The notes under the pieces: model-generated
Told to the model about the DNA's origin: nothing
What the model saw: the letters and a program-made list of their open reading frames with translations, nothing else
Databases searched by the model: none
Translations under genes and position numbers: made by a program
Shown: in pieces, positions 33,367 to 42,062 of the stretch
How the letters are laid out: the number at the start of each line of letters is the position of its first letter
Numbering within the stretch: position 1 is the stretch's first letter
Source: Sphaerotilus montanus
Lineage (GTDB): Bacteria > Pseudomonadota > Gammaproteobacteria > Burkholderiales > Burkholderiaceae_C
Direction of reading: 5' to 3'
Assembly (NCBI RefSeq): GCF_013410775.1
Contig: NZ_JACCFH010000001.1
Location: forward strand, 4,650,001-4,714,000
DNA length: 64,000 bases

Positions 33367-33887
33367 CAGGTCGCATCCGTGCGGCCAGCCGGCAAACCTG
33401 GCACGTACTGGCGCACGGCCTCGGCCATCTTCTCTACCGAACGCTGCACCGCATCTTCGTCCACCGCCTCGCCCGGCGTGTAGACCGTATCGCGCATCAT
33501 CAGCGGCGACTCGGCTGGGTTCAGCACGATGATGGCCTTGCACCGCGCAGCCCCGCCTACCGGCTCCAGCGCGCGGGCGGTGGTCTCGGTGAACTCGTCG
33601 ATGTTGGTGCGCGTGCCAAGGCCGGCGGAGCGGCTCGCGATCGAGGCCACGATCTCGGCGTAGTGCACCTGTGCCACCCGACTCACCGCGGCCACCATCG
33701 GGACCGTGGCCTGCCCGCCGCAGGTGACCATGTTGACGTTCGGCGCGCGCAGCGTGGCATCGTTGTGCACGTGGGCCGTGGCGCTGGTGGCATCGAACAC
33801 GAGGTCGATGTCCGCGAACGCTGGCAGTCGGGTGAGCCCTTCGACGCCTGCGTGGGTGATTGGCACGCTCAAGCGTGCCGCGGCCAC
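33366..33887 (-). pseudogene. mhpF: mhpF remnant (acetaldehyde dehydrogenase, acylating; truncated)
   Basis: Still an open frame of 173 codons, but clearly broken. It contains [37 protein letters not shown], the catalytic-Cys block [39 protein letters not shown] and [18 protein letters not shown]. The N-terminal NAD-binding region (about 110 residues) is absent, and about 30 residues that normally lie between HVHND and APNVNM (including the DLTPAAIGP segment) are deleted. The 5' end is joined to a piece of mhpD. Family enzymes are about 300-310 aa. Could be mistaken for a small intact gene; function is very unlikely. Confidence 0.85.
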
Positions 33888-34137
33888 CGTGTCGACGTAG
33901 CGGATGTTCTAGCCCGCAATGCGGCTGCCGACGATCTCCAGCGCCGACAGCGCGCAGCCGATGGCCGACGATGCGACGGCCCTGGGCCACGCGGGTCTCG
34001 ATGTTGATCTGCTGGATTGCGTAGGCGTCTTCGTCGTCGATGCCTAGGTGGGTGTCGCGCAGTGGCGGCAGCCAGGTGCCGGTGGTGGCAGCGTCGCACA
34101 GCGATCGCGCTGCCGCGCTGCGTTGTTATGGGGTCAT
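33882..34137 (-). pseudogene. mhpD: mhpD remnant (2-hydroxypenta-2,4-dienoate hydratase; stops, deletion)
   Basis: The ATG at 34137 overlaps the amnD stop (ATGA), but codon 4 is TAA (34128-34126). In the same frame the N-terminal hydratase sequence continues: [20 protein letters not shown] followed by [17 protein letters not shown]. There the frame shifts and a large internal block is missing; a second frame resumes with [16 protein letters not shown], hits TAG (33911-33909), and continues NIRYVDTV before fusing to mhpF. The motif set ([17 protein letters not shown]) matches the hydratase rather than the related 4-oxalocrotonate decarboxylase. Confidence 0.82.
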
Positions 34138-34577
34138 GCTCCGTCCTTGTGCAGTGAAACGGGGTGGTAGGCCACGGCCTTGATCTCGATCAGCAGGTGC
34201 GGGTGCGGCAACTGGTGCACGGCGACCGTGGTGCGGGTAGGGCCGTCGAAGTCGAAGTACTCGGCGTAGACCTCGTTGTAGCCACCGAAGTCGTTCATGT
34301 TCACGAGGTAGGTACAGATCTCGACCACGTGCGCGAGCCCTGCGCCCATGCTCGCCAGCACGTCGCGAATGTTGTTCAGCACGGCGCGTGTCTGCACCCG
34401 GATGTCCAGGTTCGTGGCGCCCATGGCGTCGGCCTCGGCCCCTTCGAAGCTGCCGTCCGGGCGGCGCGAGCTGGTGCCGGACACGTAGAGGAAGTCGCCG
34501 GCGCGCTTGATGTGCGGGAAGCGGCCGCGCGGCGGGGCCTTGCCCGGCACGACGCGGCTGGCGGTAGTGTTGTCCAT
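34134..34577 (-). CDS. amnD: 2-aminomuconate deaminase (RidA/YjgF family)
   Basis: Hydrolyses 2-aminomuconate to 4-oxalocrotonate and ammonia in 2-aminophenol meta-cleavage. The 147-aa protein shows [54 protein letters not shown] and [20 protein letters not shown], closely resembling characterised 2-aminomuconate deaminases (AmnD/NbaF) and longer than ordinary RidA (about 130 aa). The RidA-fold Arg and Glu are conserved. It follows amnC by 20 bp and overlaps the mhpD remnant start (ATGA), showing that the lower pathway once continued directly from here. Confidence 0.9.
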   Translation of the reverse strand: MDNTTASRVVPGKAPPRGRFPHIKRAGDFLYVSGTSSRRPDGSFEGAEADAMGATNLDIRVQTRAVLNNIRDVLASMGAGLAHVVEICTYLVNMNDFGGYNEVYAEYFDFDGPTRTTVAVHQLPHPHLLIEIKAVAYHPVSLHKDGA

Positions 34578-34597
34578 GGTGGTCGCTCCCGATGACG

Positions 34598-36070
34598 TCA
34601 GCGCTTGCCGGCCGCGGGGATGCGGATGCAGACGTTCGTGATGTCGGAATAGAAGTTCAGCGAATGCAGCCCGCCTTCACGGCCAACACCCGACAGGCCG
34701 CTGCCGCCGAAGGGCGTGCGCAGGTCGCGCAGGAACCACGAGTTCACCCAGGCCTGGCCGACGCGCATGGACTGCGCGACGCGGTGCGCGGTGTCCAAGT
34801 CTCGCGTCCAGACGGTTGCGGCCAGCCCGTACGACGTGTCGTTGGCGAGCGCGATGGCCTCTTGCTCGGTGTCGAACGGGGCGACGTGGCAGACGGGGCC
34901 GAACACCTCCTCGCGCTGGCAGCGCGCGGTCTCGGGCAAGCCGGTGATGATGGTCGGCTCGACCCAGTGGCCGTCGCTGAACGGGCCCGACAGCGCGGGC
35001 ACACCGCCGCCGGCGACGAAGGTGGCGCCTTCCTCGCGCGCCAGGTCGAAGTAGTCCAGCACCTTGCGGCGGTGCTCGGCCGACGACAACGGTCCGTGCG
35101 TGGTGGCCGCATCGCGCGGGTCGCCCATGCGCAGCGATCCGACACGTCCAGCCAGTGCCTTGACGAACGCGTCGTACACCGGCCGCTGCACATATACGCG
35201 CTCCGAGCACATGCACACCTGGCCGGTGTTCAGGAAGCTGGCGCGCATCACGCCATCGACGGCAGCCTTGAAGTCGCAGTCGGCGAAGACGACCGCCGCG
35301 TTCTTGCCGCCCAGCTCGAACGAGACCGGGCGCACGTGTTCGGCCGCAGCCCGCATGATCGCGCTGCCGGTGCGCGACTCGCCGGTGAAGGTGATGGCAT
35401 CGATGCCAGGGTCGGTGGTGATGAACTCGCCCGCCGAGCCAGGGCCGAATCCGTGCACCAGGTTGAAGACGCCTTCGGGCAGCCCCACGGCCTGCATCAC
35501 CTCGGCCAGCAGCGTGGCCGTGCCCGGCGTCTCTTCCGACGGCTTGGCCACGACCGCGTTGCCGCAGGCCAGCGCCGGCGCGACCTTCCACGTCAGCAGC
35601 AGCAGTGGCAGGTTCCAGGGCGAGATCACGCCGACGACGCCCAGCGGCTTGCGCACGGCATAGTTCAGCGCCTGTGCCCCGTCGGGCAGGTCGGTCCGGA
35701 AGCTCTCGAGCGGCGCGGTCTTCAGGATGTCGGCGAAGACGCGGAAGTTGGCGGCACCGCGCGGGATGTCCAGCGCCGAGGCCAGGCTCACCGGCTTGCC
35801 GGTGTCCTCGATCTCTGCCTGCAGGAAGTCGTCGAAGCGGCGTTCGATCTCGTCGGCGATTCGGTACAGCATCGCGGCGCGCTCCGTCACGGTGCTGCGG
35901 CCCCACGGGCCCTGCACCGCGCGGCGACCGGCCGCGATGGCGGCCTGCACCTGCGCCGCGCCGGCTTCGTGGACTTCGGCCACCTGGCGGCCGGTGGCGG
36001 GGTCGATGTCGGCGAAGCGGCGGATGCCGTCGACGAAGCGGCCGTCGATGAAGTTGCGGTATTGCTTCAA
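34598..36070 (-). CDS. amnC: 2-aminomuconate 6-semialdehyde dehydrogenase
   Basis: NAD-dependent aldehyde dehydrogenase oxidising 2-aminomuconate 6-semialdehyde to 2-aminomuconate. 490 aa with [19 protein letters not shown], the catalytic Glu in [16 protein letters not shown], catalytic Cys in [16 protein letters not shown] and [14 protein letters not shown]. The start is a TTG at 36070 ([15 protein letters not shown]) preceded by AGGAG; homologues begin [10 protein letters not shown], so the upstream frame to 36301 is rejected. Part of the amnB-amnA-ridA-amnC-amnD run. The close relative 2-hydroxymuconate semialdehyde dehydrogenase is the main alternative, but the neighbours favour the amino substrate. 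Confidence 0.92.
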   Translation of the reverse strand: MKQYRNFIDGRFVDGIRRFADIDPATGRQVAEVHEAGAAQVQAAIAAGRRAVQGPWGRSTVTERAAMLYRIADEIERRFDDFLQAEIEDTGKPVSLASALDIPRGAANFRVFADILKTAPLESFRTDLPDGAQALNYAVRKPLGVVGVISPWNLPLLLLTWKVAPALACGNAVVAKPSEETPGTATLLAEVMQAVGLPEGVFNLVHGFGPGSAGEFITTDPGIDAITFTGESRTGSAIMRAAAEHVRPVSFELGGKNAAVVFADCDFKAAVDGVMRASFLNTGQVCMCSERVYVQRPVYDAFVKALAGRVGSLRMGDPRDAATTHGPLSSAEHRRKVLDYFDLAREEGATFVAGGGVPALSGPFSDGHWVEPTIITGLPETARCQREEVFGPVCHVAPFDTEQEAIALANDTSYGLAATVWTRDLDTAHRVAQSMRVGQAWVNSWFLRDLRTPFGGSGLSGVGREGGLHSLNFYSDITNVCIRIPAAGKR

Positions 36071-36099
36071 GGGAAAAGCTCCTGCGAGAGGGGGTGACG

Positions 36100-36510
36100 T
36101 CAAGCGTCGATCAGCACGAACTCGATCTCCACCGCGGCGTCCAAAGGCAGCGCATGGGCCGTCACGAAGGTGCGCGCCGGCGGCTCGACGTGGGCAAAGG
36201 CATCGTTCCAAGCCGCGTTCACGTCCGCGGTCGATGCCGCGGGGCTGCAGTAGACGCGGGCCTGCAGCAGTTGATCGAGGCGCCAGCCGTGTTCGCGGCA
36301 CAGCGCCAGGAAGTTGTCCAGCACCTGCCGCGTCTGGGCGGCGGCGCCGTCGGCCAGCGCTCCGGTGGCAGGATCCAGGCCGACCAGGCCCGAAACGTAG
36401 ATGCAGCCCGCGCCGCGCACGATCGGGCTGTAGCGAAAGCGTGGCGCCGGCAGGCTGTGGCTCTTGAGCACGGTCCTGCCGGGCAGGCGCGGGGCGGTGG
36501 CAGATGTCAT
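36100..36510 (-). CDS. RidA family protein within the aminophenol cluster
   Basis: Second YjgF/RidA protein, 136 aa, lying between amnA and amnC. The family core is RYSPIVRGAGCIYVSGLVGLD, QTRQVLDNFLALCREHG, PPARTFVTAHALPLDAAVEI, with the carboxylate-binding Arg and the catalytic-type Glu. It is not as similar to known 2-aminomuconate deaminases as the amnD product and resembles generic imine/enamine deaminases. A role may be hydrolysis or quenching of reactive imine intermediates (e.g. from 2-aminomuconate semialdehyde, which cyclises to picolinate); that is inference. ATG at 36510 chosen to fit the usual RidA length. Confidence 0.85.
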   Translation of the reverse strand: MTSATAPRLPGRTVLKSHSLPAPRFRYSPIVRGAGCIYVSGLVGLDPATGALADGAAAQTRQVLDNFLALCREHGWRLDQLLQARVYCSPAASTADVNAAWNDAFAHVEPPARTFVTAHALPLDAAVEIEFVLIDA

Positions 36511-36601
36511 GGGAAATGTGCTGGCAATACGGGGCCCGCGCACGCCGCGGAGGCGGTGTGCGTGGAGGGCTGGGTGAAGGATCAGACCGCCGGGGGCGGG
36601 G

Positions 36602-37420
36602 TCAGGGGCGGACGTTGAACTGCACGACCGCCTGGCCGGTGCCGTAGCCCGGGCCGTAGCCCAGCACCTTGGCGCTGGTCCAGCGGTCGCCCATGCCGCC
36701 CAGCAGCCAGTGCAGGTGCTTCATGCCCATGTCGGCCTTGGCAGCGCCGGCGTACTCGGGCAGGAAGGCACGCAGCGCCGCGGCATCGCCCTGTTCCAGC
36801 AGGCCCAGCAACCGGCGGTTCAGTGCATCGTCGTCGGCGCCGGTCACGTGGTCTTCGGCGAGGTCGATCTTCTGGCGGAACAGGGTGCCGGACAGGCCCC
36901 CTACTCCCACCAGCGCGACCCGGCGACCCAGGCGCCCGGCCACGTCGACCGCCATCGCGGCCAGCTTCTCGGTGGTGGCGCCATCGTGGTACAGGTTGTT
37001 GGAGGCCAGCACGTAGCGCAGGCGGTGCTGCGGGTCCAGGCCGTTGGCCATCACGATGGTGCCCGAATCGATCGGGAATCCGTCGTAGTCGACGGCCTTG
37101 GCCTTCACGCCCACGCCGGGGCTGGCCTCGACGCAGGCCTGCGCCAGCGCGGTGTCGACCGTGATGTCGAAGGGTAGATCGCCGCGGTCGTACCAGTTCT
37201 CGTCCACGTGCAGGCCCTGCAGCCGGGGCCGGGTCTGCCACAGTTCGTCGAGCACGGCGAACCACTGCGTCGAGTATGCGAGCACCACGTCGGCCTGCGA
37301 CGCGGCCAGCGCATCGGCCGCGGCGGCCAGGCCGCTGCGCAGCGCGGCGTAGGCCGGCACGCCGGCAGCCAGCACCGGCAGCGGATGACCGGTAACGAGG
37401 AAGGAAGCAACGAGTGTCAT
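36602..37420 (-). CDS. amnA: 2-aminophenol 1,6-dioxygenase alpha subunit
   Basis: Non-catalytic alpha subunit of the class III extradiol ring-cleavage enzyme that opens 2-aminophenol between C1 and C6. The 272-aa protein has the LigB-type fold (SFLVTGHPLPVL, ADVVLAYSTQWFAVLDELW, WYDRGDLPFDITVD, LVGVGGLSGTLFRQKIDL) but lacks the metal-binding His pair found in the beta subunit. The ending MKHLHWLLGGMGDRW and GYGTGQAVVQFNV are typical of this subunit. ATG at 37420 chosen as it gives the known length (about 271 aa). 25 bp after amnB. Confidence 0.93.
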   Translation of the reverse strand: MTLVASFLVTGHPLPVLAAGVPAYAALRSGLAAAADALAASQADVVLAYSTQWFAVLDELWQTRPRLQGLHVDENWYDRGDLPFDITVDTALAQACVEASPGVGVKAKAVDYDGFPIDSGTIVMANGLDPQHRLRYVLASNNLYHDGATTEKLAAMAVDVAGRLGRRVALVGVGGLSGTLFRQKIDLAEDHVTGADDDALNRRLLGLLEQGDAAALRAFLPEYAGAAKADMGMKHLHWLLGGMGDRWTSAKVLGYGPGYGTGQAVVQFNVRP

Positions 37421-37445
37421 GATGGGGTCGTCCTTTCGTGGCGGG

Positions 37446-38375
<930 letters not shown>

Positions 38376-38468
38376 TCAAACCGGCGCTGATGCGAGCGCC
38401 TCGCCGGCGCCCCACCGGGCGCCCTTGACAGGTTCACCTTCGTGTGCGGTGTCCGATGCGGGCCGTGT

Positions 38469-39434
38469 TCACTCGGGCTTGGCGCCCGAAGTCTTCACGA
38501 TGCGAGCCCACTTCACGGATTCCTTGGCAATGAAGGCACTGAACTCCTGCGTGCTGGACGCGAGCGGATTGAGCGCCATCGTCTGGTTCGCACGCACGAC
38601 TTCCGGGCTCTTCAGCGCCTCGGCAATGGCCGCATTCAGGCGCTGGACGATCGCGGGCGGCGTGCCGGCCGGCGCGATGATCCCGCCCCAGGCAACCGCC
38701 TCGAAGCCCGGGAAGCCCGACTCGGCCATCGTCGGGATGTCCGGGAACTGCGGCAGGCGCTTCGCGCTGGTCACCGCCAGCGGCTTGATCTGGCCGTTCT
38801 TGATGAACTGCTGCACCCCGTTGACGTTGTCGAACAGCACGTCGACGCTGCCGTTGACCAGGTCGGACAAGGCCTGCGAGCCGCTCTTGTAGGGGATGTG
38901 GCTGATGTCGAGCCCGGCCTGGGACCTCATCATCTCGCCCGTCAGGTGGCTGCCGGAGCCGACGCCGGTGCCGGACGCGAAGTTGGCTTTGCCGGGGTTC
39001 GCCTTCACATAGGCGATCAGTTCCTGCAAGTTGCCGACCTTCAGTGTCGGGCGTGCCACCAGGATGTATGGGTTGTCGAACAGCAGGCCGACCGGCTGGA
39101 AGTCCTTGTCCGGGTCGTAAGGCAGCTTGTCGAAGAAGCTCTTGTTGACCGCCAGCGTGATGTTGTTGCCGAAGCCGAAGGTGTAACCGTCGGGCTTGGC
39201 GCGCGCAAGCGTCTGCGAACCGACGATGCCGCCGGCGCCGGCGATGTTGTCGACGACGACGGCTTGCTTGAGGATCTGACCCAGCCGGTCGGCGACAGGG
39301 CGCATCGCGATGTCCGGACCCGAGCCAGCGGCGTAGGGAATGATCAGCCGGATAGGCTTGGTGGGCCATTCCTGGGCCGAGGCGGCGGTGGCGACGGCGA
39401 GTGCCGCGGTGACGATGAGCTTGAGCAGTTTCAC
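38469..39434 (-). CDS. Bug-family tripartite tricarboxylate transporter substrate-binding protein
   Basis: Periplasmic binding protein of the TTT/Bug family, 321 aa, with a signal peptide (VKLLKLIVTAALAVATAASA, cleavage before QEWP). Bug signature segments: WPTKPIRLIIPYAAGSG, VVVDNIAGAGGIVGS, ASGTGVGSGSHL and FPDIPTMAESGFPGF. The start is GTG at 39434 after AAGGAG; an upstream frame to 39656 is discarded. No TctA/TctB membrane genes are nearby, which is usual for the many orphan Bug proteins of Burkholderiales. Position inside the amn operon suggests binding of an aromatic acid or aminophenol-related substrate; inference only. Confidence 0.9.
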   Translation of the reverse strand: MKLLKLIVTAALAVATAASAQEWPTKPIRLIIPYAAGSGPDIAMRPVADRLGQILKQAVVVDNIAGAGGIVGSQTLARAKPDGYTFGFGNNITLAVNKSFFDKLPYDPDKDFQPVGLLFDNPYILVARPTLKVGNLQELIAYVKANPGKANFASGTGVGSGSHLTGEMMRSQAGLDISHIPYKSGSQALSDLVNGSVDVLFDNVNGVQQFIKNGQIKPLAVTSAKRLPQFPDIPTMAESGFPGFEAVAWGGIIAPAGTPPAIVQRLNAAIAEALKSPEVVRANQTMALNPLASSTQEFSAFIAKESVKWARIVKTSGAKPE

Positions 39435-39501
39435 GGGGACTCCTTCGGAACGTGGTGCAGGGCGGCCAGGGCGATGGGTGGTGGCCTGCGGGCGGGGGAA
39501 T

Positions 39502-40374
39502 TCAGGTGCAGCCGTGCAGCCGGCGAACGACACGCTGCGTCCAGGCGGACTCGGCGTCTTCCACTGCGAGCGCGGCACTGAAGTGGTCGCCTTCGAGTAC
39601 GAGTGTCTCGGTCGGCACGCGCAGTCGTTGCAGTTCTGCGGCCATGGCGCCTGCACCGTTGACGATGCGGGGAAGATCGTCGCGGGCGTAGGCCAGCAGC
39701 ATGAAGGGCGCGTCAGCGGAGACCTGACACACCGGGCTGGCGGCAGTGGCCTCGCTTGCGTCGTCGAGGAGCATCTGGTGCGTACGCTCCTCGCCGGTGC
39801 CCGATTCCCGCTGCGGATAGCGGATGTCCAGCGGCGCGCACAGCGGCAGACAAGCGAACAGCGCGGAACGCGGAACGCCGCGCGCCTGCAATCCTTCGGC
39901 GTCGAGCGCCGCCAATGCCATCAGGTGCCCGCCGGCCGAGTGACCGCCCACCGCGATGCGACCCGGGGTGCCGCCATGCACCGCGATGTGTCGATGCACC
40001 CAGGCGATGGCGTCGAGGCAGTCGTCGCGCATTGCTCGCCACTTGTGCTGAGGCGCCAGTCGGTACGAGATCGACACGAAGGTGATGCCGGCCGCCGTCA
40101 GCGCCGGTGCCATCAACCCCATCCATTCTTTATAGCCGTTGGTCCAGGCGCCGCCATGGGCGAACACGAGAACCGGCGAAGGCGATGAGGAAGACGGGGG
40201 GCGGGCCAGGTAGACGTCCAACGCTTGTGCCTCGTCGGCACCGAAGCGCTGGTTCGCCACCACCTGGCACACCTGGCTGGCAGTTTTCGACCGCTGCAGA
40301 GCCGCCTGCGCATAGGCCAGGGCGACCTCAGGGTAAAGCGGGGGTTGCGGTGAGAGGTGATCGAAGTCCAACAT
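39502..40374 (-). CDS. Alpha/beta hydrolase (HSL/arylformamidase-like)
   Basis: Serine hydrolase, 290 aa, with the oxyanion motif VFAHGGAWTNG, the nucleophile elbow VGGHSAGGHLMALAAL, an acidic residue around YARDDLP and the His in LEGDHFSAAL. The combination resembles hormone-sensitive-lipase-type esterases and the alpha/beta-hydrolase arylformamidases. It is the first gene of the amn transcript, divergent from the marR gene. A plausible job is releasing aminophenol or an aminoaromatic acid from an amide or ester (for instance a formyl or acetyl derivative) before ring cleavage; context inference. Good ribosome site (CGGAG) before the ATG. Confidence 0.86.
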   Translation of the reverse strand: MLDFDHLSPQPPLYPEVALAYAQAALQRSKTASQVCQVVANQRFGADEAQALDVYLARPPSSSSPSPVLVFAHGGAWTNGYKEWMGLMAPALTAAGITFVSISYRLAPQHKWRAMRDDCLDAIAWVHRHIAVHGGTPGRIAVGGHSAGGHLMALAALDAEGLQARGVPRSALFACLPLCAPLDIRYPQRESGTGEERTHQMLLDDASEATAASPVCQVSADAPFMLLAYARDDLPRIVNGAGAMAAELQRLRVPTETLVLEGDHFSAALAVEDAESAWTQRVVRRLHGCT

Positions 40375-40397
40375 GCACTACTCCGGCACAGAACATT

Positions 40398-40412
40398 TGT
40401 ACGTATACGTCT
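40398..40412. promoter_or_regulatory. Candidate MarR operator in the marR/hydrolase divergent region
   Basis: A perfect 10-bp palindrome, ACGTATACGT (40401-40410), sits 27 bp upstream of the hydrolase ATG and about 140 bp before marR, in an otherwise GC-rich region. It overlaps the likely leftward promoter (TATACG-like -10). MarR regulators usually bind such palindromes beside their own genes. A related sequence (GTACGTACACG) occurs at 41161-41171. No experimental support. Confidence 0.4.
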
Positions 40413-40551
40413 TATGTGTCGCAGTCTAGAAGCGACGCGGCCGCAAGTCAACAGGAACTCCACGGGGCCCCGATCCCCACCGGCATCCCGTGCCGACGCG
40501 CACCAGCGAGGCGCACAATCGGGGCATCGCGCGATCTCCCGCCTGCCCGTC

Positions 40552-41103
40552 ATGCCTACACCCACACGCAACACGAAATCGTCCGCCCCCACGTCGCCCA
40601 AGCGCAGCGGAACCACCCCATCCGGCGAGGATCCGAGAGCCCTGATCACACCCGAAGTGCGGGAGATCCTCGACCACTTTCGACTCGGTGACGTACTGAG
40701 CCACCTGCTGCGGCGAGCGCACTTTCTCGCTGAAGAAGTCTTCGCCGGCGAGTTCGCGACCGAGTCGATCACGCCCAGGCAGAAGGCCACGCTCGTGATC
40801 CTCTACCAGTCTCCCGGGCTGAGCCAGAACGCGCTGGCCGATCAGCTCTTCATGGACCGCAACACGGTGGCCGAGATGGTGCGCCGGCTCGTGTCGACGG
40901 GCCTCGTCCGCCGCGCACCAGCGAAGGACGATCAGCGGGCGTACGCGCTGTTCCTGGCCGATGCCGGCGCCAAGCTGCTGAACGCGGTGATACCTCGTGA
41001 CGTCGATGTCGAACGCCGGCTTGCGGAGCGCCTTCCGCCGGAGTATCGACCGTTGTTCGTGAAGTGCCTTCGGCTCTTGATCGAACCAGCCGCGGCGAAG
41101 TAG
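40552..41103 (+). CDS. MarR family transcriptional regulator
   Basis: Winged-helix regulator, 183 aa. After a Ser/Thr/Pro-rich leader of about 35 residues come the dimerisation helix (LGDVLSHLLRRAHFLAEEVF), the recognition-helix region LSQNALADQLFMDRNTVAEM, the next helix VRRLVSTGLVRRAPAKDDQR with the wing Asp-Arg, and a C-terminal helix. Divergent from the aromatic-degradation operon, so probably its repressor, relieved by 2-aminophenol or a pathway intermediate (inference; MarR proteins of aromatic pathways often behave this way). The ATG at 40552 is the first clear start in a long open frame. Confidence 0.9.
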   Translation: MPTPTRNTKSSAPTSPKRSGTTPSGEDPRALITPEVREILDHFRLGDVLSHLLRRAHFLAEEVFAGEFATESITPRQKATLVILYQSPGLSQNALADQLFMDRNTVAEMVRRLVSTGLVRRAPAKDDQRAYALFLADAGAKLLNAVIPRDVDVERRLAERLPPEYRPLFVKCLRLLIEPAAAK

Positions 41104-41367
41104 CAGGCTTCGGCTGGTGGAACAGGCTGTTCCGCCATGTGTTGTGACCGGCCAAAACCAGTACGTACACGCGCTTCATCGGACTTCTTCGCATGTTTCG
41201 GACGGTCAGCAAAATGAGAGTCGGGGCTTCGCTCGCACCAGCGCCAAAGCAGGGATCTGTGGCAGTCGAGTGACCCCTTGGAGGCGCGTGGTAGTGCGAC
41301 TGCTCTTGGCCGGGAGAGCGCGCCAGACAGTTAGTTCGCTTCAAAACCGCCGTAGCAACGAGTGGCG
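41104..41367. other. 264-bp region between marR and the guaA remnant
   Basis: No recognisable gene. It contains a 15-bp odd palindrome, GGAACAGGCTGTTCC (41119-41133), directly after the marR stop; a GTACGTACACG sequence (41161-41171) resembling the candidate MarR site; and TTAGTTCG (41331-41338), identical to the half-site of the downstream xylose operators. Sequence identity with guaA begins only at 41368. Confidence 0.5.
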
Positions 41368-41818
41368 GGCTATAGGGCAGCTCCGCCAAGTCCGCCGTCA
41401 TGAAGCCGCTGGTCTGGACCGCGTGCAGCGCCATGACGCAGTCGCAGGTGCGGCCGTTGCCCATCACCGTTGCCCATCACGCCGGCGCTCTTCACCGGCA
41501 GGAACACCGTGAACGCCTGGCTGGCCAGGTCGTACCAGCTCTTGCCGGTGGTGGGGTCGATCGTGGCGCACAGCTCTTCCTGCAGCGTGTGCGTGGCCTC
41601 GGGCGTGGTGACACGCCTGGATGTCCTGCAGCAGCTTCGTGTGACCGTGGGCGCGGACTTCGGCGTAACCGAACTCGCGGTGGTCGCTCCAGCTCACCTC
41701 GCCGCCGAACTGCACGGCCATGGTCTGCATGCCGTAGCAGATGCCCAGCACCGGCACGCCCGCATCCCACACGGCCTGCGGCGCGCGCAGCTGGTGGTCT
41801 TCGTAGGTGCTGGCATGG
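41368..41818 (-). pseudogene. guaA: Partial, decayed duplicate of guaA (GMP synthase)
   Basis: Three blocks match the intact guaA of this window on the same strand. 41368-41578 corresponds to 49401-49598, with a 13-bp tandem duplication (GTTGCCCATCACC, around 41456-41481) that shifts the frame; about 41579-41606 corresponds to the stretch starting at 50346; 41616-41818 corresponds to 50535-50737 with no indel. The intervening roughly 750 and 160 bp of the gene are missing, as are both termini. Translated traces include [12 protein letters not shown] and the amidotransferase piece [12 protein letters not shown]. It cannot make GMP synthase. It lies immediately before the xylose module, whose other side abuts the intact guaA. 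Confidence 0.9.
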
Positions 41819-41881
41819 CGGGGACTGGTGGAACGGATGCGCTGGATGCCTTCGGGGCGGGATGACACCGGGACCTCCCGA

Positions 41882-41903
41882 TTAAGTTCATGCAACGAAC
41901 TAT
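41882..41903. promoter_or_regulatory. XylR (ROK) operator-like inverted repeat, site 1
   Basis: Inverted repeat AGTTC-N7-GAACT within a 22-bp element whose reverse complement reads TAGTTCGTTGC..GAACT.AA. It closely matches site 2 and the classical ROK XylR operator pattern TTAGTTTGTT-N-AACAAACTAA. It lies about 160 bp before xylF and upstream of the candidate promoter. Confidence 0.65.
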
Positions 41904-41919
41904 GTCGGGTTTGCCCCGA

Positions 41920-41949
41920 TTGGTGGATCCGAAGCACTGCACGAATAAT
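41920..41949 (+). promoter_or_regulatory. Candidate xylF promoter
   Basis: TTGGTG (41920-41925) and AATAAT (41944-41949) are separated by 18 bp. The start point would fall inside operator site 2, consistent with repression by steric block. The -35 element is weak. Confidence 0.4.
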
Positions 41950-41970
41950 TAGTTCGTCGCTCGCACTAAA
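41949..41970. promoter_or_regulatory. XylR (ROK) operator-like inverted repeat, site 2
   Basis: TTAGT-N11-ACTAA arms flank a CGTCGCTCG core. The element shares TAGTTCGT.GC..G.ACT.AA with the reverse complement of site 1; centres are 67 bp apart. About 93 bp upstream of the xylF start. A ROK regulator gene is in the same cluster, so this is its likely target. Confidence 0.65.
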
Positions 41971-42062
41971 TGACCATGAGCAGGGTCCAGCGGCGCGATA
42001 TGTCCAGCAAATCCATTCAACAACACCAGGCCTGATCTGCAGGCCGTTCACCGGAGACAAGG

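Noticed and set aside
33366-33887. mhpF fragment read as an intact small dehydrogenase
   Set aside because: It lacks the NAD-binding N-terminal half and about 30 internal residues, and its 5' end is joined to a piece of mhpD, so it is called a pseudogene.
41104-42062. Integrase, insertion sequence or att repeats marking an island at guaA
   Set aside because: No transposase or integrase frame and no short terminal direct repeats could be identified; the guaA copy lacks the extreme 3' end where site-specific integration at guaA normally occurs, so a classical island is not demonstrated.
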